Below, piece by piece: positions 49,466 through 58,800 of a DNA stretch of 64,000 nt (position 1 is its first letter; each line of letters starts with the position of its first letter). The position numbers were made by a program, and so were the translations under genes. This DNA comes from Paenibacillus sp. RUD330 (lineage in GTDB: Bacteria > Bacillota > Bacilli > Paenibacillales > Paenibacillaceae). Below the pieces are notes generated by a model. That model had not been told where the DNA came from and made no database searches. It saw only the letters and a program-made list of their open reading frames with translations. The stretch lies in the NCBI RefSeq assembly GCF_002243345.2, contig NZ_CP022655.2, positions 3,598,501-3,662,500 of the forward strand, read 5' to 3'.

Positions 49466-51205
49466 TTAAAGCAGCTTAATCAGCTCTTCCAGCTCATCAG
49501 CCAATACTTTTGCATGTTCAAAATCAGCAGCTTTTAAGGCCAGTTCTATTTTCATCTCAACTGATTTTTTATTCTGTTCCGTTTCTAAATAGTCCCGATC
49601 AAAATGACTGGCGTAAATCATCTGTCTAAATTTTCGCATGCTCATTTTTCGGATCGTCTTATCGTCAAGGATCAAAACATAATCCATGCCATTTACAACC
49701 GAATAGAAATCATGCGAAATCATGAGAATCGCACCTTTATAGTCTTCAATGGCTTTCTCCAGCGCTAGTTGCGAATAGGTGTCCAAATGGCTTGTCGGTT
49801 CATCAAGAAGCAGTACGTTTGCTTTACGGGCAGAGACTTTAGCCAATTGAAGCATATTTTTTTCTCCGCCGGATAAAGACTCTATCTTTTGAGTAAGGAT
49901 CTCTCCTTCAAAGCCAAAGCTGGAAAGATACGATCGAATCTCATCATAAGCCTTGAATCCGGCATCAATGAATTCTTCCAGTATCGTATTAGAATCCTTT
50001 AGCATTTCGCCTTGAACCTGAGATAAGTAAGCCACTTTAACATCGGCATTTATTTCAATGGAATCATGATTGTTTGCATAGATATCTCGGAGCAAAGTCG
50101 TTTTACCGGTACCGTTCGCACCAATAATGGCGACTTTATCCGTCGATTTGATCTCAAAGCTAACCTTATCCAAAAGCAGCTCATCAAAGGCAGCACGATA
50201 GTTGGTGACATTTACAACCGTGGTGTCTTCCCTTTCATCCTCAATCCCAAAATCAATATTCGGCTGCTTAATATCGACAAAAGGCGCTTTGATTCTACGC
50301 GCTTCAAATCTTTCCTGAAACTTGACTCTGGCTTTTAGCGCTTTCCCTCTAGAGGCTTCAGAATTATAAGTTGCGATGGCTCTGAGATTGTTAATTATGT
50401 TCTCGTTTCTCTCCATTTCTTCATCGTCGGCGATTGCGAGTTCCTGCAGCTCGATTTTTTTCTGAAGCAAGCTGAAGGTATACTCCATATATCGCCCATC
50501 AAACTCTTGGATCTCCGTGTTTTCAAGGTGGATGATTTTGTTGAAACAATGATTCAATAGATATCGGTTGTGCGTGACAACCAGCAGTGTTCCTTTGTGA
50601 GAATTGATCAGATTTTTAAGCGCATTCAGGTTTTCAAAGTCTAAAAATACATCCGGTTCGTCCATAATCAACAAGTCTGGACTCCTGAGCATTTCCTTCA
50701 TCACTTGAATAAGCTTGAATTCCCCGCCGCTCAGGTCGGTTACCCTAAGATCTTTCAGCTTCATGAGGTTGGCAAGATTTAGCTTCTTATTGATGTTGCT
50801 TTCAAAATCATCCCCGCCGATGGAATCAAAGGCATCTAAAGCCAATTGATACTTTTCCAATAACGGATCCATATCCGATGATGTTTCCATTTCCGTACAA
50901 ATCGCTGTGATTTCATTTTGTATCTTCATGAATTCTTCCCCAATATACTCGAAAACGGTTGTTTCTTTCGTTTTGTCTAGTTGCGCGAATTGACTTACAT
51001 GTCCAATCCTGCAAGTGGGGTCTATTTCCAGCCTGCCCTCGAACAAATATCTTTCCGGATCCATCAGTATATCTATCAACGTACTTTTCCCACTGCCGCT
51101 TGTTCCTATAAAAGCGCAATGTTGTGCCTCTTCAAACGTAAATGAAATATCTTTATATAGTTCTTTTTGTGGAAAAGAGAAGGATAGTTTCTCAGCTTTG
51201 ATCAT
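49466..51205 (-). CDS. ABC-F family ATPase (possible antibiotic-resistance type)
   Basis: A 579-residue protein with two ABC cassettes and no membrane segments, hence ABC-F. Cassette 1: Walker A GTSGSGKSTLIDI, signature LSGGEFKLIQVM, Walker B LLIMDEPDVFLD. Cassette 2: GANGTGKTTLLRD, LSGGEKNMLQLA, VLLLDEPTSHLD. The linker between them (about 245-330) carries charged helices that would reach the ribosomal tRNA site. ABC-F proteins rescue or protect ribosomes, and several give resistance to lincosamides, streptogramins or pleuromutilins. I cannot tell which type. Base composition is far more AT-rich than the neighbours, suggesting transfer. ATG at 51205 has AAAGGT upstream. Confidence 0.9.
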   Translation of the reverse strand: MIKAEKLSFSFPQKELYKDISFTFEEAQHCAFIGTSGSGKSTLIDILMDPERYLFEGRLEIDPTCRIGHVSQFAQLDKTKETTVFEYIGEEFMKIQNEITAICTEMETSSDMDPLLEKYQLALDAFDSIGGDDFESNINKKLNLANLMKLKDLRVTDLSGGEFKLIQVMKEMLRSPDLLIMDEPDVFLDFENLNALKNLINSHKGTLLVVTHNRYLLNHCFNKIIHLENTEIQEFDGRYMEYTFSLLQKKIELQELAIADDEEMERNENIINNLRAIATYNSEASRGKALKARVKFQERFEARRIKAPFVDIKQPNIDFGIEDEREDTTVVNVTNYRAAFDELLLDKVSFEIKSTDKVAIIGANGTGKTTLLRDIYANNHDSIEINADVKVAYLSQVQGEMLKDSNTILEEFIDAGFKAYDEIRSYLSSFGFEGEILTQKIESLSGGEKNMLQLAKVSARKANVLLLDEPTSHLDTYSQLALEKAIEDYKGAILMISHDFYSVVNGMDYVLILDDKTIRKMSMRKFRQMIYASHFDRDYLETEQNKKSVEMKIELALKAADFEHAKVLADELEELIKLL

Positions 51206-51567
51206 CAGATTACCTTTCTTGGTGCTTGAAATAGGGACTGTTATTAGATTTATTGCCTGACATAGATCATGAGATAACGTTGCTAGAGTAACACTGTTTC
51301 CAACCGACTTCAATCGATTTGTATCCCATCCCTTGGGGCCTGTATCTCCTGATGCATCAGCGCGTTCAGAGACCTGTGAATATGCTCCATGATTTCCTTG
51401 CCGCTTCCGCGCCCATGCAAGATGGAAGACATTACCGTTGTAAATCTAGTCTTATCCAGGCAGACATCCCTATTCGCGTTGAGCCAAGCGGATAAGGCGC
51501 GGGAGAAAAGCGAAACCAGACATGGACGCGGGAGGATTCTGCTGAACGCAACCTCCATCTAATGGAA
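51206..51567. other. Intergenic stretch upstream of the ABC-F gene
   Basis: A frame from ATG at 51263 (minus strand, 17 codons, MSGNKSNNSPYFKHQER) ends four bases before the ABC-F start and could be a leader peptide, but it lacks a ribosome site. An 82-codon frame (51310-51558 minus) has no recognisable family. The promoter of the ABC-F gene is not obvious. Confidence 0.35.
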
Positions 51568-51604
51568 GAAAACAACACGAGCGCTTGCGCGCTGCGTGTT
51601 GTTT
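51568..51604. terminator. Bidirectional terminator of the MetX-like gene
   Basis: Perfect arms AAAACAACACG (51568-51578) and CGTGTTGTTTT (51594-51604) with an inner AGCGC/GCGCT pair. It ends the leftward MetX-like transcript. Confidence 0.85.
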
Positions 51605-51679
51605 TCGGTTCAGCGTAAAGGATCATCGGCTTTTCTTGCCATGCCATGCCCTGCCAGACTCTCCAATGCTAATGATGAT

Positions 51680-52699
51680 TTATCCGTTTGTACTCCGCGC
51701 CAACAAATGCTTCAGGTTGTCATCAATAAATTTATTATCGGCACTGTTGATTCCACGACCGGCAAAATGGCCCCAAATCGACTCGATCGGATTAAAAACA
51801 GCGTGAGGCATAAGATTGGCTTCGTATTTATTATCGTCCGCTGTGCAAAAGAGGTCCGTGCTCCCCGGCATGATGCAGGCAAGAGCTTTAATGCTCTTAA
51901 GCGCCTTGTCGAAATCTCCGTTATAGGAGGGGTTTGCACTAATATCTGCATGTTGGCCTGTCCATAACATGGCCAGGACATTATGCGGATCCATATTCAT
52001 AAAGCTGTCTTCCCAGACGCCAGCCACAAAATCCTCCAAGGAGTCAAATCCCAGCTCGCGATAAAGCTCCTCTCTATAAAACGCATGCGACAATCCCCAT
52101 CCCGCATAGACCCGGCCAACGGCTCGCATGTCTGCAGAAGTCAACTGGTTCAGCTTGCTTGAATCGAAGCCGACTGCAGCCAGCAGCGAAGCTTTCAAGC
52201 TGTCCAGGACCACAAATGTATGGGGCCAAGGCTTGGCAATTCCCGCGAAAGGCGCAATTCGTTCCACCATCTCCGGATAACTTGCCCCCCATTGAAACGC
52301 CTGAATGCCTCCCATGGACCAGCCAACGACGAGAGCGATCTTTTGGATGCCGAATTTTTCAGTCAACAGCCGATGCTGCAATCTGACGTTGTCATAGATG
52401 GTTGCCTGCGGGAAACGAGCCCGATCGTATGGAGGAGGCGTGTTGCTGGGAGACGAGGATAATCCGTTGCCCAGCAGATTCGGAACAATAATAAAATAGT
52501 TCTCAGGATCCAGTGCCATCTCCCTGCCAATCAGCCATTCATTCTGAACATGCTGGTCACCAAAAGCAGTTGGATAGACGATGACATTATCTTTCTGTTC
52601 ATTTAATTTCCCATAAGTCTTATAGGCAAGAAAAGCGCCTGGCAACGTCACTCCTGATTGCAGGGTGACATCACCCAAAGTAAAAATCTCATAGTCCAT
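51680..52699 (-). CDS. MetX-like alpha/beta hydrolase-fold protein
   Basis: A 339-residue protein of the homoserine O-acetyltransferase (MetX) family by layout: GVTLPGAFLAYKTYGKLNEQ, the oxyanion/start part NYFIIVPNLLGNGLSSSPSN, the nucleophile elbow VVGWSMGGIQAFQWG (Ser in GWSMGG), and C-terminal catalytic Asp (STDLFCTADDN) and His (ESIWGHFAGRG). MetX has HGLTGS-like sequence, whereas this protein reads YPTAFGDQHV. So it may be another acyltransferase or a plain hydrolase. ATG at 52699 follows AAGGGAG. A LysR gene is divergent and may control it. Confidence 0.85.
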   Translation of the reverse strand: MDYEIFTLGDVTLQSGVTLPGAFLAYKTYGKLNEQKDNVIVYPTAFGDQHVQNEWLIGREMALDPENYFIIVPNLLGNGLSSSPSNTPPPYDRARFPQATIYDNVRLQHRLLTEKFGIQKIALVVGWSMGGIQAFQWGASYPEMVERIAPFAGIAKPWPHTFVVLDSLKASLLAAVGFDSSKLNQLTSADMRAVGRVYAGWGLSHAFYREELYRELGFDSLEDFVAGVWEDSFMNMDPHNVLAMLWTGQHADISANPSYNGDFDKALKSIKALACIMPGSTDLFCTADDNKYEANLMPHAVFNPIESIWGHFAGRGINSADNKFIDDNLKHLLARSTNG

Positions 52700-52749
52700 C
52701 GTATGATCGCTCCCTTCCATATGAAACCACACGTTCAGTCGGTGATTTC

Positions 52750-52824
52750 TTGAACTTAGTATAGGGGCTGTGATACTCTCAATAAAAGTGAATGAAATTA
52801 AAAGCAGCATTCAATAATATTGAA
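52750..52824. promoter_or_regulatory. Divergent control region with a LysR-type box
   Basis: The palindrome TTCAATAATATTGAA (52810-52824) contains the T-N11-A form of LysR sites and lies 20 bases before the lysR start. On the minus strand TTTATT (52786-52781), 17 bases, TATACT (52763-52758) is a likely promoter of the hydrolase gene. TTGAAC at 52750 with a weak ATACTC 17 bases later could serve lysR. Confidence 0.5.
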
Positions 52825-52844
52825 AGCATGAGGAGGATCGTAAG

Positions 52845-53753
52845 ATGGAGTTGCGCCAACTGAATACGTTTCGCACGGTTGCATCCACCTTGAATTTCAC
52901 TCGGGCCGCGGAAGTGTTGAACTACGTCCCCTCCAACGTCACGATGCAAATGAAAGCATTGGAGGATGAGCTTGGTGTTCGTCTCTTTGATCGCTTGGGC
53001 AAGCAGCTCGTTCTCACAACTGCGGGTAAACGTTTCTTAACTCATATCCAAGGTGTCCTTGACAAATTGGACGAGGCTCGCAGCGACGTTCATGACAATG
53101 AAAATATAAGCGGCACCCTGACGATCAGTGCCAATGAAGTCATTTGCGCCTATCGGCTTCCAGCTGTCTTTCAACGGTTTCGTTCGCAGCATCCGGGAGT
53201 TCGTCTGATCTTCCGCTCCGTTCCGAATCAAGAGCTCAAGCAATCCCTCTTTGAGGGAACCGCCGATGTCGTCTATATGTTGGACGAGCCTATCCGCTCG
53301 AGCGGACTGGCCGTGGAACCGTTGCGGGAAGAAACTTTCCGCTTGCTCGCTGCTCCAGACCACCCGCTCGCAAAACGAACGGTGCTGCAGCTGGAGGATT
53401 TTCACGGTGAAGTGTTCCTGACGAATGAAAAGGGCTGTCCCTATCGCACCATGTTTGACCGGTCATTTGAGAAAGAAGGTATCGATAGCATTACGTATCT
53501 GGAGTTTCAAAGTGCCGAAGCCATCAAACAATGTGCCATTTCGGGAATCGGCATTGCCTTTCTTCCTGAAATTGTAGCGGAAGCCGAAGTTGAACGCGGA
53601 GAACTTGTTGCTCTTCCATGGCAAATACCGGACTTGCGCGTGTATACACAGATGTTGTGGCATAAAGACAAGTGGCTTTCACCCATCCTGTCGTCTTTCA
53701 TAGAAGCAGCGAGGGAGGTCCTCGTTCTGGAGGAGGAGAATACAACCGTTTAG
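52845..53753 (+). CDS. LysR family transcriptional regulator
   Basis: A 302-residue LysR protein. The N-terminal HTH is LRQLNTFRTVASTLNFTRAAEVLNYVPSNV (start ELRQLNTF is typical). The effector-binding domain from about 90 has SGTLTISANEVICAYRLP and FRLLAAPDHPL. It resembles CbbR/YtlI-like regulators only in general, and no inducer can be named. It is divergent from the MetX-like gene, its likely target. AGGAGG precedes the start. Confidence 0.93.
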   Translation: MELRQLNTFRTVASTLNFTRAAEVLNYVPSNVTMQMKALEDELGVRLFDRLGKQLVLTTAGKRFLTHIQGVLDKLDEARSDVHDNENISGTLTISANEVICAYRLPAVFQRFRSQHPGVRLIFRSVPNQELKQSLFEGTADVVYMLDEPIRSSGLAVEPLREETFRLLAAPDHPLAKRTVLQLEDFHGEVFLTNEKGCPYRTMFDRSFEKEGIDSITYLEFQSAEAIKQCAISGIGIAFLPEIVAEAEVERGELVALPWQIPDLRVYTQMLWHKDKWLSPILSSFIEAAREVLVLEEENTTV

Positions 53754-53860
53754 CAGATTCGCCCTATTTATGGTCGACATTCAGAAAAGCTCGAAGTCCT
53801 CCACGATCGAAGAGCGTTCCATCAGCGCTTTGGATGCGACGGGAAGCATAATGAATCCAA

Positions 53861-53905
53861 CGAACCGCAACGAGGATACCGAATTCGGCGCCCTCGTTGC
53901 GGTTC
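53861..53905 (-). repeat. Perfect 15-bp hairpin after the small gene
   Basis: CGAACCGCAACGAGG (53861-53875) pairs perfectly with 53891-53905 across a 15-base loop. No real T-run follows on either strand. It lies 15 bases after the stop of the 39-residue frame on the minus strand and about 110 bases after lysR on the plus strand. It may end transcription or protect the mRNA 3' end. Confidence 0.55.
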
Positions 53906-53920
53906 GTGTATTTACTCCGA

Positions 53921-54040
53921 TTACCCGTTTGGCGTATTCAACTGAAGGTTGATCAGATGGGTCCCAATTGCAGTGAGTTGACCGGTCGGACCGGAGGCTC
54001 CAAATATAGGTGCCGAAGCTAGAGCCCCATTAATAACCAT
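53921..54040 (-). CDS. Possible 39-residue protein at the end of the sugar operon
   Basis: A short frame from ATG at 54040 preceded by GGAGGAG with a six-base gap. It encodes 39 residues starting MVINGALASAPIFGASGPTG and ending LNLQLNTPNG-like, rich in Ala, Gly and Thr and without charged residues except one His. It starts 17 bases after the DUF4091 stop and is followed by a strong hairpin. I know no family for it. Translation is likely from the ribosome site, but the frame could be chance. Confidence 0.45.
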   Translation of the reverse strand: MVINGALASAPIFGASGPTGQLTAIGTHLINLQLNTPNG

Positions 54041-54057
54041 CGAGAGCTCCTCCATGT

Positions 54058-55707
54058 TCACCCTATTGCTGTTGCAATTTCCTGATTAATCTTTTCGCGG
54101 ATGGCAAGCAGCCATTCACTCGAAACGGGGTATTGGCTGAACGTAATCGGCTCCGCGAGCCCCTCCTCGAGAAGCTCGATGACCTTCTCTTTGCCAAGTC
54201 TGCTCTCGAGCAATTGCAGCGCACGCAAATCCTGAAGGGCTTCATAAAATACTTCTAGGCGGATCGATTCGATCGGACCCTGCTCTCCCGGATATACAAG
54301 AAAAGGATCGCCAGATGGGAAATTTCCATCCGCGTCCGTCACTTTGAACGGATCAATGCTCTTTTTGGAATATTGGGCATACCAAAAATTGTATCCCCAA
54401 TGCAAAAATCCGGCGATGCCAAACTTGTAGATCTGTATCCCGATAATGCGATTGCGGCTGGACGGCATATGGAAAAAGCGGTTGGACACCTTTTGACGCT
54501 GCGATACGCAATAGTACGTCCACAGTGGATCAACCCCGTTTTCTATAAAAGGGGAGAGATGATCGTTGGCTGCGATCGGGATTTTCACAAGCCCCTTATC
54601 GTAGAACGAATAATCCGATAGCGCGTCGATACAGGGAAACTCATGAAGATGCTCGTGAATCATCCCGCTCACCGTCTTGTATTGATCCAAATGCTCCTCG
54701 TACGGTTCATCCGATATGTGGAAATAACTGCGTCGTTCTAAATCATTCTCCTTCAAGAACCTGACAAGCTCGGGCAGCAGCTGCTTGATAAAATGGCGGT
54801 ATTCCTCTCCGGAAGCATCCGTATCCCATCCGAAAATCCGCCTCTCCTCCCCGTTGTCGAAGGCTACAATTTTCGGAGCGTGCTTAGCACCCCACTGCGT
54901 GAATAGGTGGGAGAACTCCAAATATTCAATGCCCTTATCCGTGCATAGGTCAACCCAACGTTTCAGACGATCAAATCTGAATCTATACTCCATTCCTTTC
55001 CTGACGACATCCACAAGCTGCACCGTAGGGCGCTCCCCTCCTACCTCGGTGTCCAGAGGCGGTGTGAACAGCGGGGTCAACATCATATTGATGCCATGCG
55101 CTGCGGCAGTTTCGATAAATTGTCCGAGACGCCGCCAATGCTCTTCGCTGAACACCGGACAGCCATAATAGGTCGAGATGCAGTCCGCATGTAACCATTC
55201 GGAGTGAATGAGACGCTGCTTCGGCAACGTTGCCGGAATGACAGCTAGCGAAAATGTTTCCTCGCCGAGCAAGTCATCCGACTCGTTCTCGAACGTCACT
55301 CGAATCCCATACTGTCCTGGATGGAGCGTTTCAGGAATACCAACGGCTACCCATACGGAGCGCCATTGCTGCGGGAAAGCCTTTATCCTCCCCCCTTCAT
55401 CCGGGTAAAGAGGGTCGGGATACAAGCCCGGAGTGGTTCGCAGAACATTCTCGTCCGCATCTTCAAAGCATGGCAATTCCGAGGGCACAAGGCCTACTGA
55501 TCGGATCGTTATATGTTCGCATAAAGCGGACTCAATCCGGATCCGAAGCGCTTTGACTTGGTTCTCGGAACGAAACGCCACCTGAAACGAATAGGTTTCT
55601 CCCAGCAGCGCGGAGGCCTTGCGGAAAGGCTTGTCGTGCAGTTCTTCGTCGCAAAACACTTTCGATAACGAGCTTAGGCATCGGGTCTCAAACGTTTGTT
55701 GCAGCAT
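54058..55707 (-). CDS. DUF4091 (GH123-like) glycoside hydrolase
   Basis: A 549-residue protein without signal peptide. The N-terminal beta-sandwich (to about 165) precedes a TIM-barrel domain of DUF4091 type. The adjacent Asp-Glu pair in SYFHISDEPYEEHLD matches the catalytic pair of GH123 beta-N-acetylgalactosaminidases (a substrate-assisted mechanism). Other family stretches are HSEWLHADCISTYYG and IGIQIYKFGIAGFLHWGYNFW. It probably hydrolyses an oligosaccharide imported by the upstream transporter. The only ATG lies directly after GAGGAG, an unusually short gap. Confidence 0.88.
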   Translation of the reverse strand: MLQQTFETRCLSSLSKVFCDEELHDKPFRKASALLGETYSFQVAFRSENQVKALRIRIESALCEHITIRSVGLVPSELPCFEDADENVLRTTPGLYPDPLYPDEGGRIKAFPQQWRSVWVAVGIPETLHPGQYGIRVTFENESDDLLGEETFSLAVIPATLPKQRLIHSEWLHADCISTYYGCPVFSEEHWRRLGQFIETAAAHGINMMLTPLFTPPLDTEVGGERPTVQLVDVVRKGMEYRFRFDRLKRWVDLCTDKGIEYLEFSHLFTQWGAKHAPKIVAFDNGEERRIFGWDTDASGEEYRHFIKQLLPELVRFLKENDLERRSYFHISDEPYEEHLDQYKTVSGMIHEHLHEFPCIDALSDYSFYDKGLVKIPIAANDHLSPFIENGVDPLWTYYCVSQRQKVSNRFFHMPSSRNRIIGIQIYKFGIAGFLHWGYNFWYAQYSKKSIDPFKVTDADGNFPSGDPFLVYPGEQGPIESIRLEVFYEALQDLRALQLLESRLGKEKVIELLEEGLAEPITFSQYPVSSEWLLAIREKINQEIATAIG

Positions 55708-55740
55708 CTCCTCTATAACCCCCTACGTTATCTGCAAATA

Positions 55741-55796
55741 TAAAGAAATCGAACTGCCTCAAAACGGCTGCCAAGCAGGCGTACGTCTTGAGGCAG
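55741..55796 (-). terminator. Weak hairpin after the large secreted glycosidase gene
   Basis: CTGCCTCAA (55754-55762) pairs with TTGAGGCAG (55788-55796). On the minus strand TTCGATTTCTTT follows. It could lower expression of the downstream DUF4091 gene. Confidence 0.45.
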
Positions 55797-55814
55797 CATC
55801 ATGACGGAAATACT

Positions 55815-58800
55815 CTATTTCGTTACCTTAACGATCATCGTGTCGCTGGAGGTCGCGCCCGCATAGTTGACGAGCTCGCCGCGATATTCATAGGAGCCTT
55901 TCGCCCTGTTCGCGAGGTTAACCGCAACCGATAACGCATTCGGGCTGTTGTCGTTCAACTCCTGCGTATGAATGAGAATTCCATTCTCATACAGATTATA
56001 CGTACGGCCGTTCGTCCCCCACCACATGTTCATCGTGACCGCGTACGTTCCGTCCCCATCCCAGTTGTTGTTGGACAGCACGGGCTTCGCTGGATTTGCT
56101 TGCGACACTTGTACCGTCAACATGCTGCTGCGCGTTGTACCGAAGGCATTCGTAAGCTCCGCGACATACCGGTACGTACCATTCGTCTTGTTTGCAATGG
56201 CCGTCTGGACATGCTGGGCGCTAGGTGAATTTTCCGGGAGAATCTTCGTATCAATCCATACATCGTTTTCAAATAACTTGTATACTTTTCCATTATTCCC
56301 GCTCCATAAGTCCATCTTTACATTGTATTTGCCATCCTGAATCCCGTTATCCCATCCATTGTCGTGAGTCAGGGAAATCGTACTCGGTTTGGCTTTGCTG
56401 TTCGAGATAATGTTGTTCACGGTTGCCGTCGCTGTGCCGCGATTGCCTGCCGCATCGGCGAACTCGAACGTAAAGCTGCCGTTAAACTGAAAGTCGTAGC
56501 TGCTCGAGCCGCCGTTATTGATAATCGTGGCCGGTTCGTTCAACGTGATCGTCGCCTTGACGGAGCCCGATGTCGGCGTTGTCTGGCTGTAAGCTACCGT
56601 TGCCGTCGGCGGCGTCGTGTCCTGCGGAGCCGTCGAGACTTCATACACACGGACGCCGAGCGCCTCGAAGGAATCCGTAAACGCACCGTCCGTCACCGGG
56701 ATCGAGCGGTTGCCATGAACGACTTTCACGCCGGTCGCATTCGGCACCTTGAAGGACGCCTGACGAGCTTCTTTGCCGTTGTTGACCGCAATGACATACG
56801 TTTTCCCCTCATGCTGGCGCACCGTCCAGTTCAGCCAGCTGCCGCCGTTCATCAGCTGCACGTTCGGCGTCGGCTCCACAGACATGATGACCGGGATCAA
56901 GGGCTTGATTTCTTGCCCGACTTGCTTGAGGTTTCCCCATAGTGTCTCATATGGCGTTCCGCTTGCGTCGCGCAAGATATCGAAGTAGGAATAATACATG
57001 AGGCCTGTCGCGCCCTCCGCAATGGACTGCCAGGACATGGAACGCAGCTCCGCTAGATTAGGTGCCCGCAATGCCACGCCGGCATCATAGTTGCTCAGGT
57101 TGTGGGCCTGGACGACATGCCACATCGCTCGGTTCGGCAGTTCGGCCTTCGTGCTTCTAGACCATTCTCCCGGCCGGGATACCGCGTCTTCCGGTTTGCC
57201 ATAAACAGGGTAAGGATCGGTGCCGAAAATATCCGTCGACTTCATGAACAGATCCGCATTCGGCAAATCCATATCCACCGTATAGGACGGATGATTGAAA
57301 TCGTTGGCCGCAATCGCTTTATTGTGGGCAATCAAATTGTCTCTCCATACCGTTTTGTTCATTTCATCATTGATGTACCAGGCCAGAAGCGACGGGTGGT
57401 TTTTGAATTTGTTTACTTGCTGAGCGATGAGCGCGGCCTCCGCCTCCAGCGTCGGGCCGCTGAAGAAGGTGTCCTTGTCTTTCACCGCATGGATATACTT
57501 GATCCCGGCCTGGTTCAATTTGTCCAGCAATTCATTGGTCGTCGCCTGGAATTGATAGGGAAGCGCCGTGTTGAACGGGCTGTTTTTCAATTCATTGATT
57601 TCGCCGTCATTCAAAAAGCCAAAGTACAATCCCAGCGGGAAAAAGGGCTTGCCGTCTATCAATAGCCGACCGTGTTTATCGACATAGGATTTCGGCTTAG
57701 GATCAGCGGCGCCCAGCTTGGTTATCGCCCACTCATCCGATTGGGAAACCGTATTCGACGTTTTGTCGGTTACTTCAATTTTGACCTTGTAGGATCCTGA
57801 CGGCAGCGATTGCGCGGGAAAAGCGGCTGTGAAATCGGCCTGCCCCGTCGGATCGGCCTTGGAAGCTATCGTCTGGTTCGCGGAATCGACCAGCTGGATC
57901 AACGTACTGTACCGATTGGCGTCGTTGGCGCCTAAATCAAGTCTGGTTCTGACTTTGATTTCGGTATGGTCGCCTTCCATCAACAAGCCGCGATAAGACG
58001 GACTGATCAATTCGGTCGAGAGAACGTTTGTTTTGATCTGATACAGCTTGATATCATCGAACCAGACGGTTCCCGTCACCCCTTTTTCTACATAAACGAC
58101 CAGTTTAATGTGCGTGGCATTGGGAGGAATCGAATACGTATCGGTGGCCATGTTCGTCCACTCGTTCGTTGTGGCCGCATTGCTGTATCGGCCAAGAATC
58201 CAATTTCCGTCGGCATCGAACGCTTCGATGGCAATCTTCGCTCCCTTGCCGGCTTCTCCTACTAGATTCAGAGCCTTCGCAAACCCGCTTACGTAATAAG
58301 CTTGTCCCCCCGCAACCGGAAACGTTTTTCGGACGAGAACATAATCCGCGGCGTCGGTTCGAGCATACTGCAAGGAATGGCTTCCCGATCGGAACTGTCC
58401 CGCATCATAACGGGTCGAAGAGGAAACGTACTCCGGATCATGCGGTTCCTCAAAAGAGGTTTGGTACAGGATTTCCGCATTGGGCCGAGCTGGAGGCTCC
58501 GGCGCGCCGGGTTCCGGATCCGCTACGGGAACATCTCCGATTCCATACACTTTCAGGCCATCAAACCAAGCCGTCCCCGTCGTATTTTGATCCAGGTACA
58601 GCAGGATGAGCACTTTGGCCGCATTTGCTGGAAGACTGTACTTATCCAGCTTGAAAGAGGTCCAATCACCTGCTTTTACAGCTTCGCCGTATTTGCCGCC
58701 GAGCCAGGCTCCGTTTGCGTCAAAGGCTTCGATCGCCACTTTCCCGCCGCCTGCACCGCTCAATCCTTGTGTTTTAATCCAGGCGGTGGCGTAGTATTCT

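Noticed and set aside
51240-51263. Leader peptide controlling the ABC-F gene
   Set aside because: The 17-codon frame ends close to the ABC-F start, but it has no ribosome site and I see no attenuator stems. Kept only as a remark.
51310-51558. 82-codon minus-strand frame between ABC-F and the MetX-like gene
   Set aside because: No ribosome site, no family, and it lies in a likely leader region.
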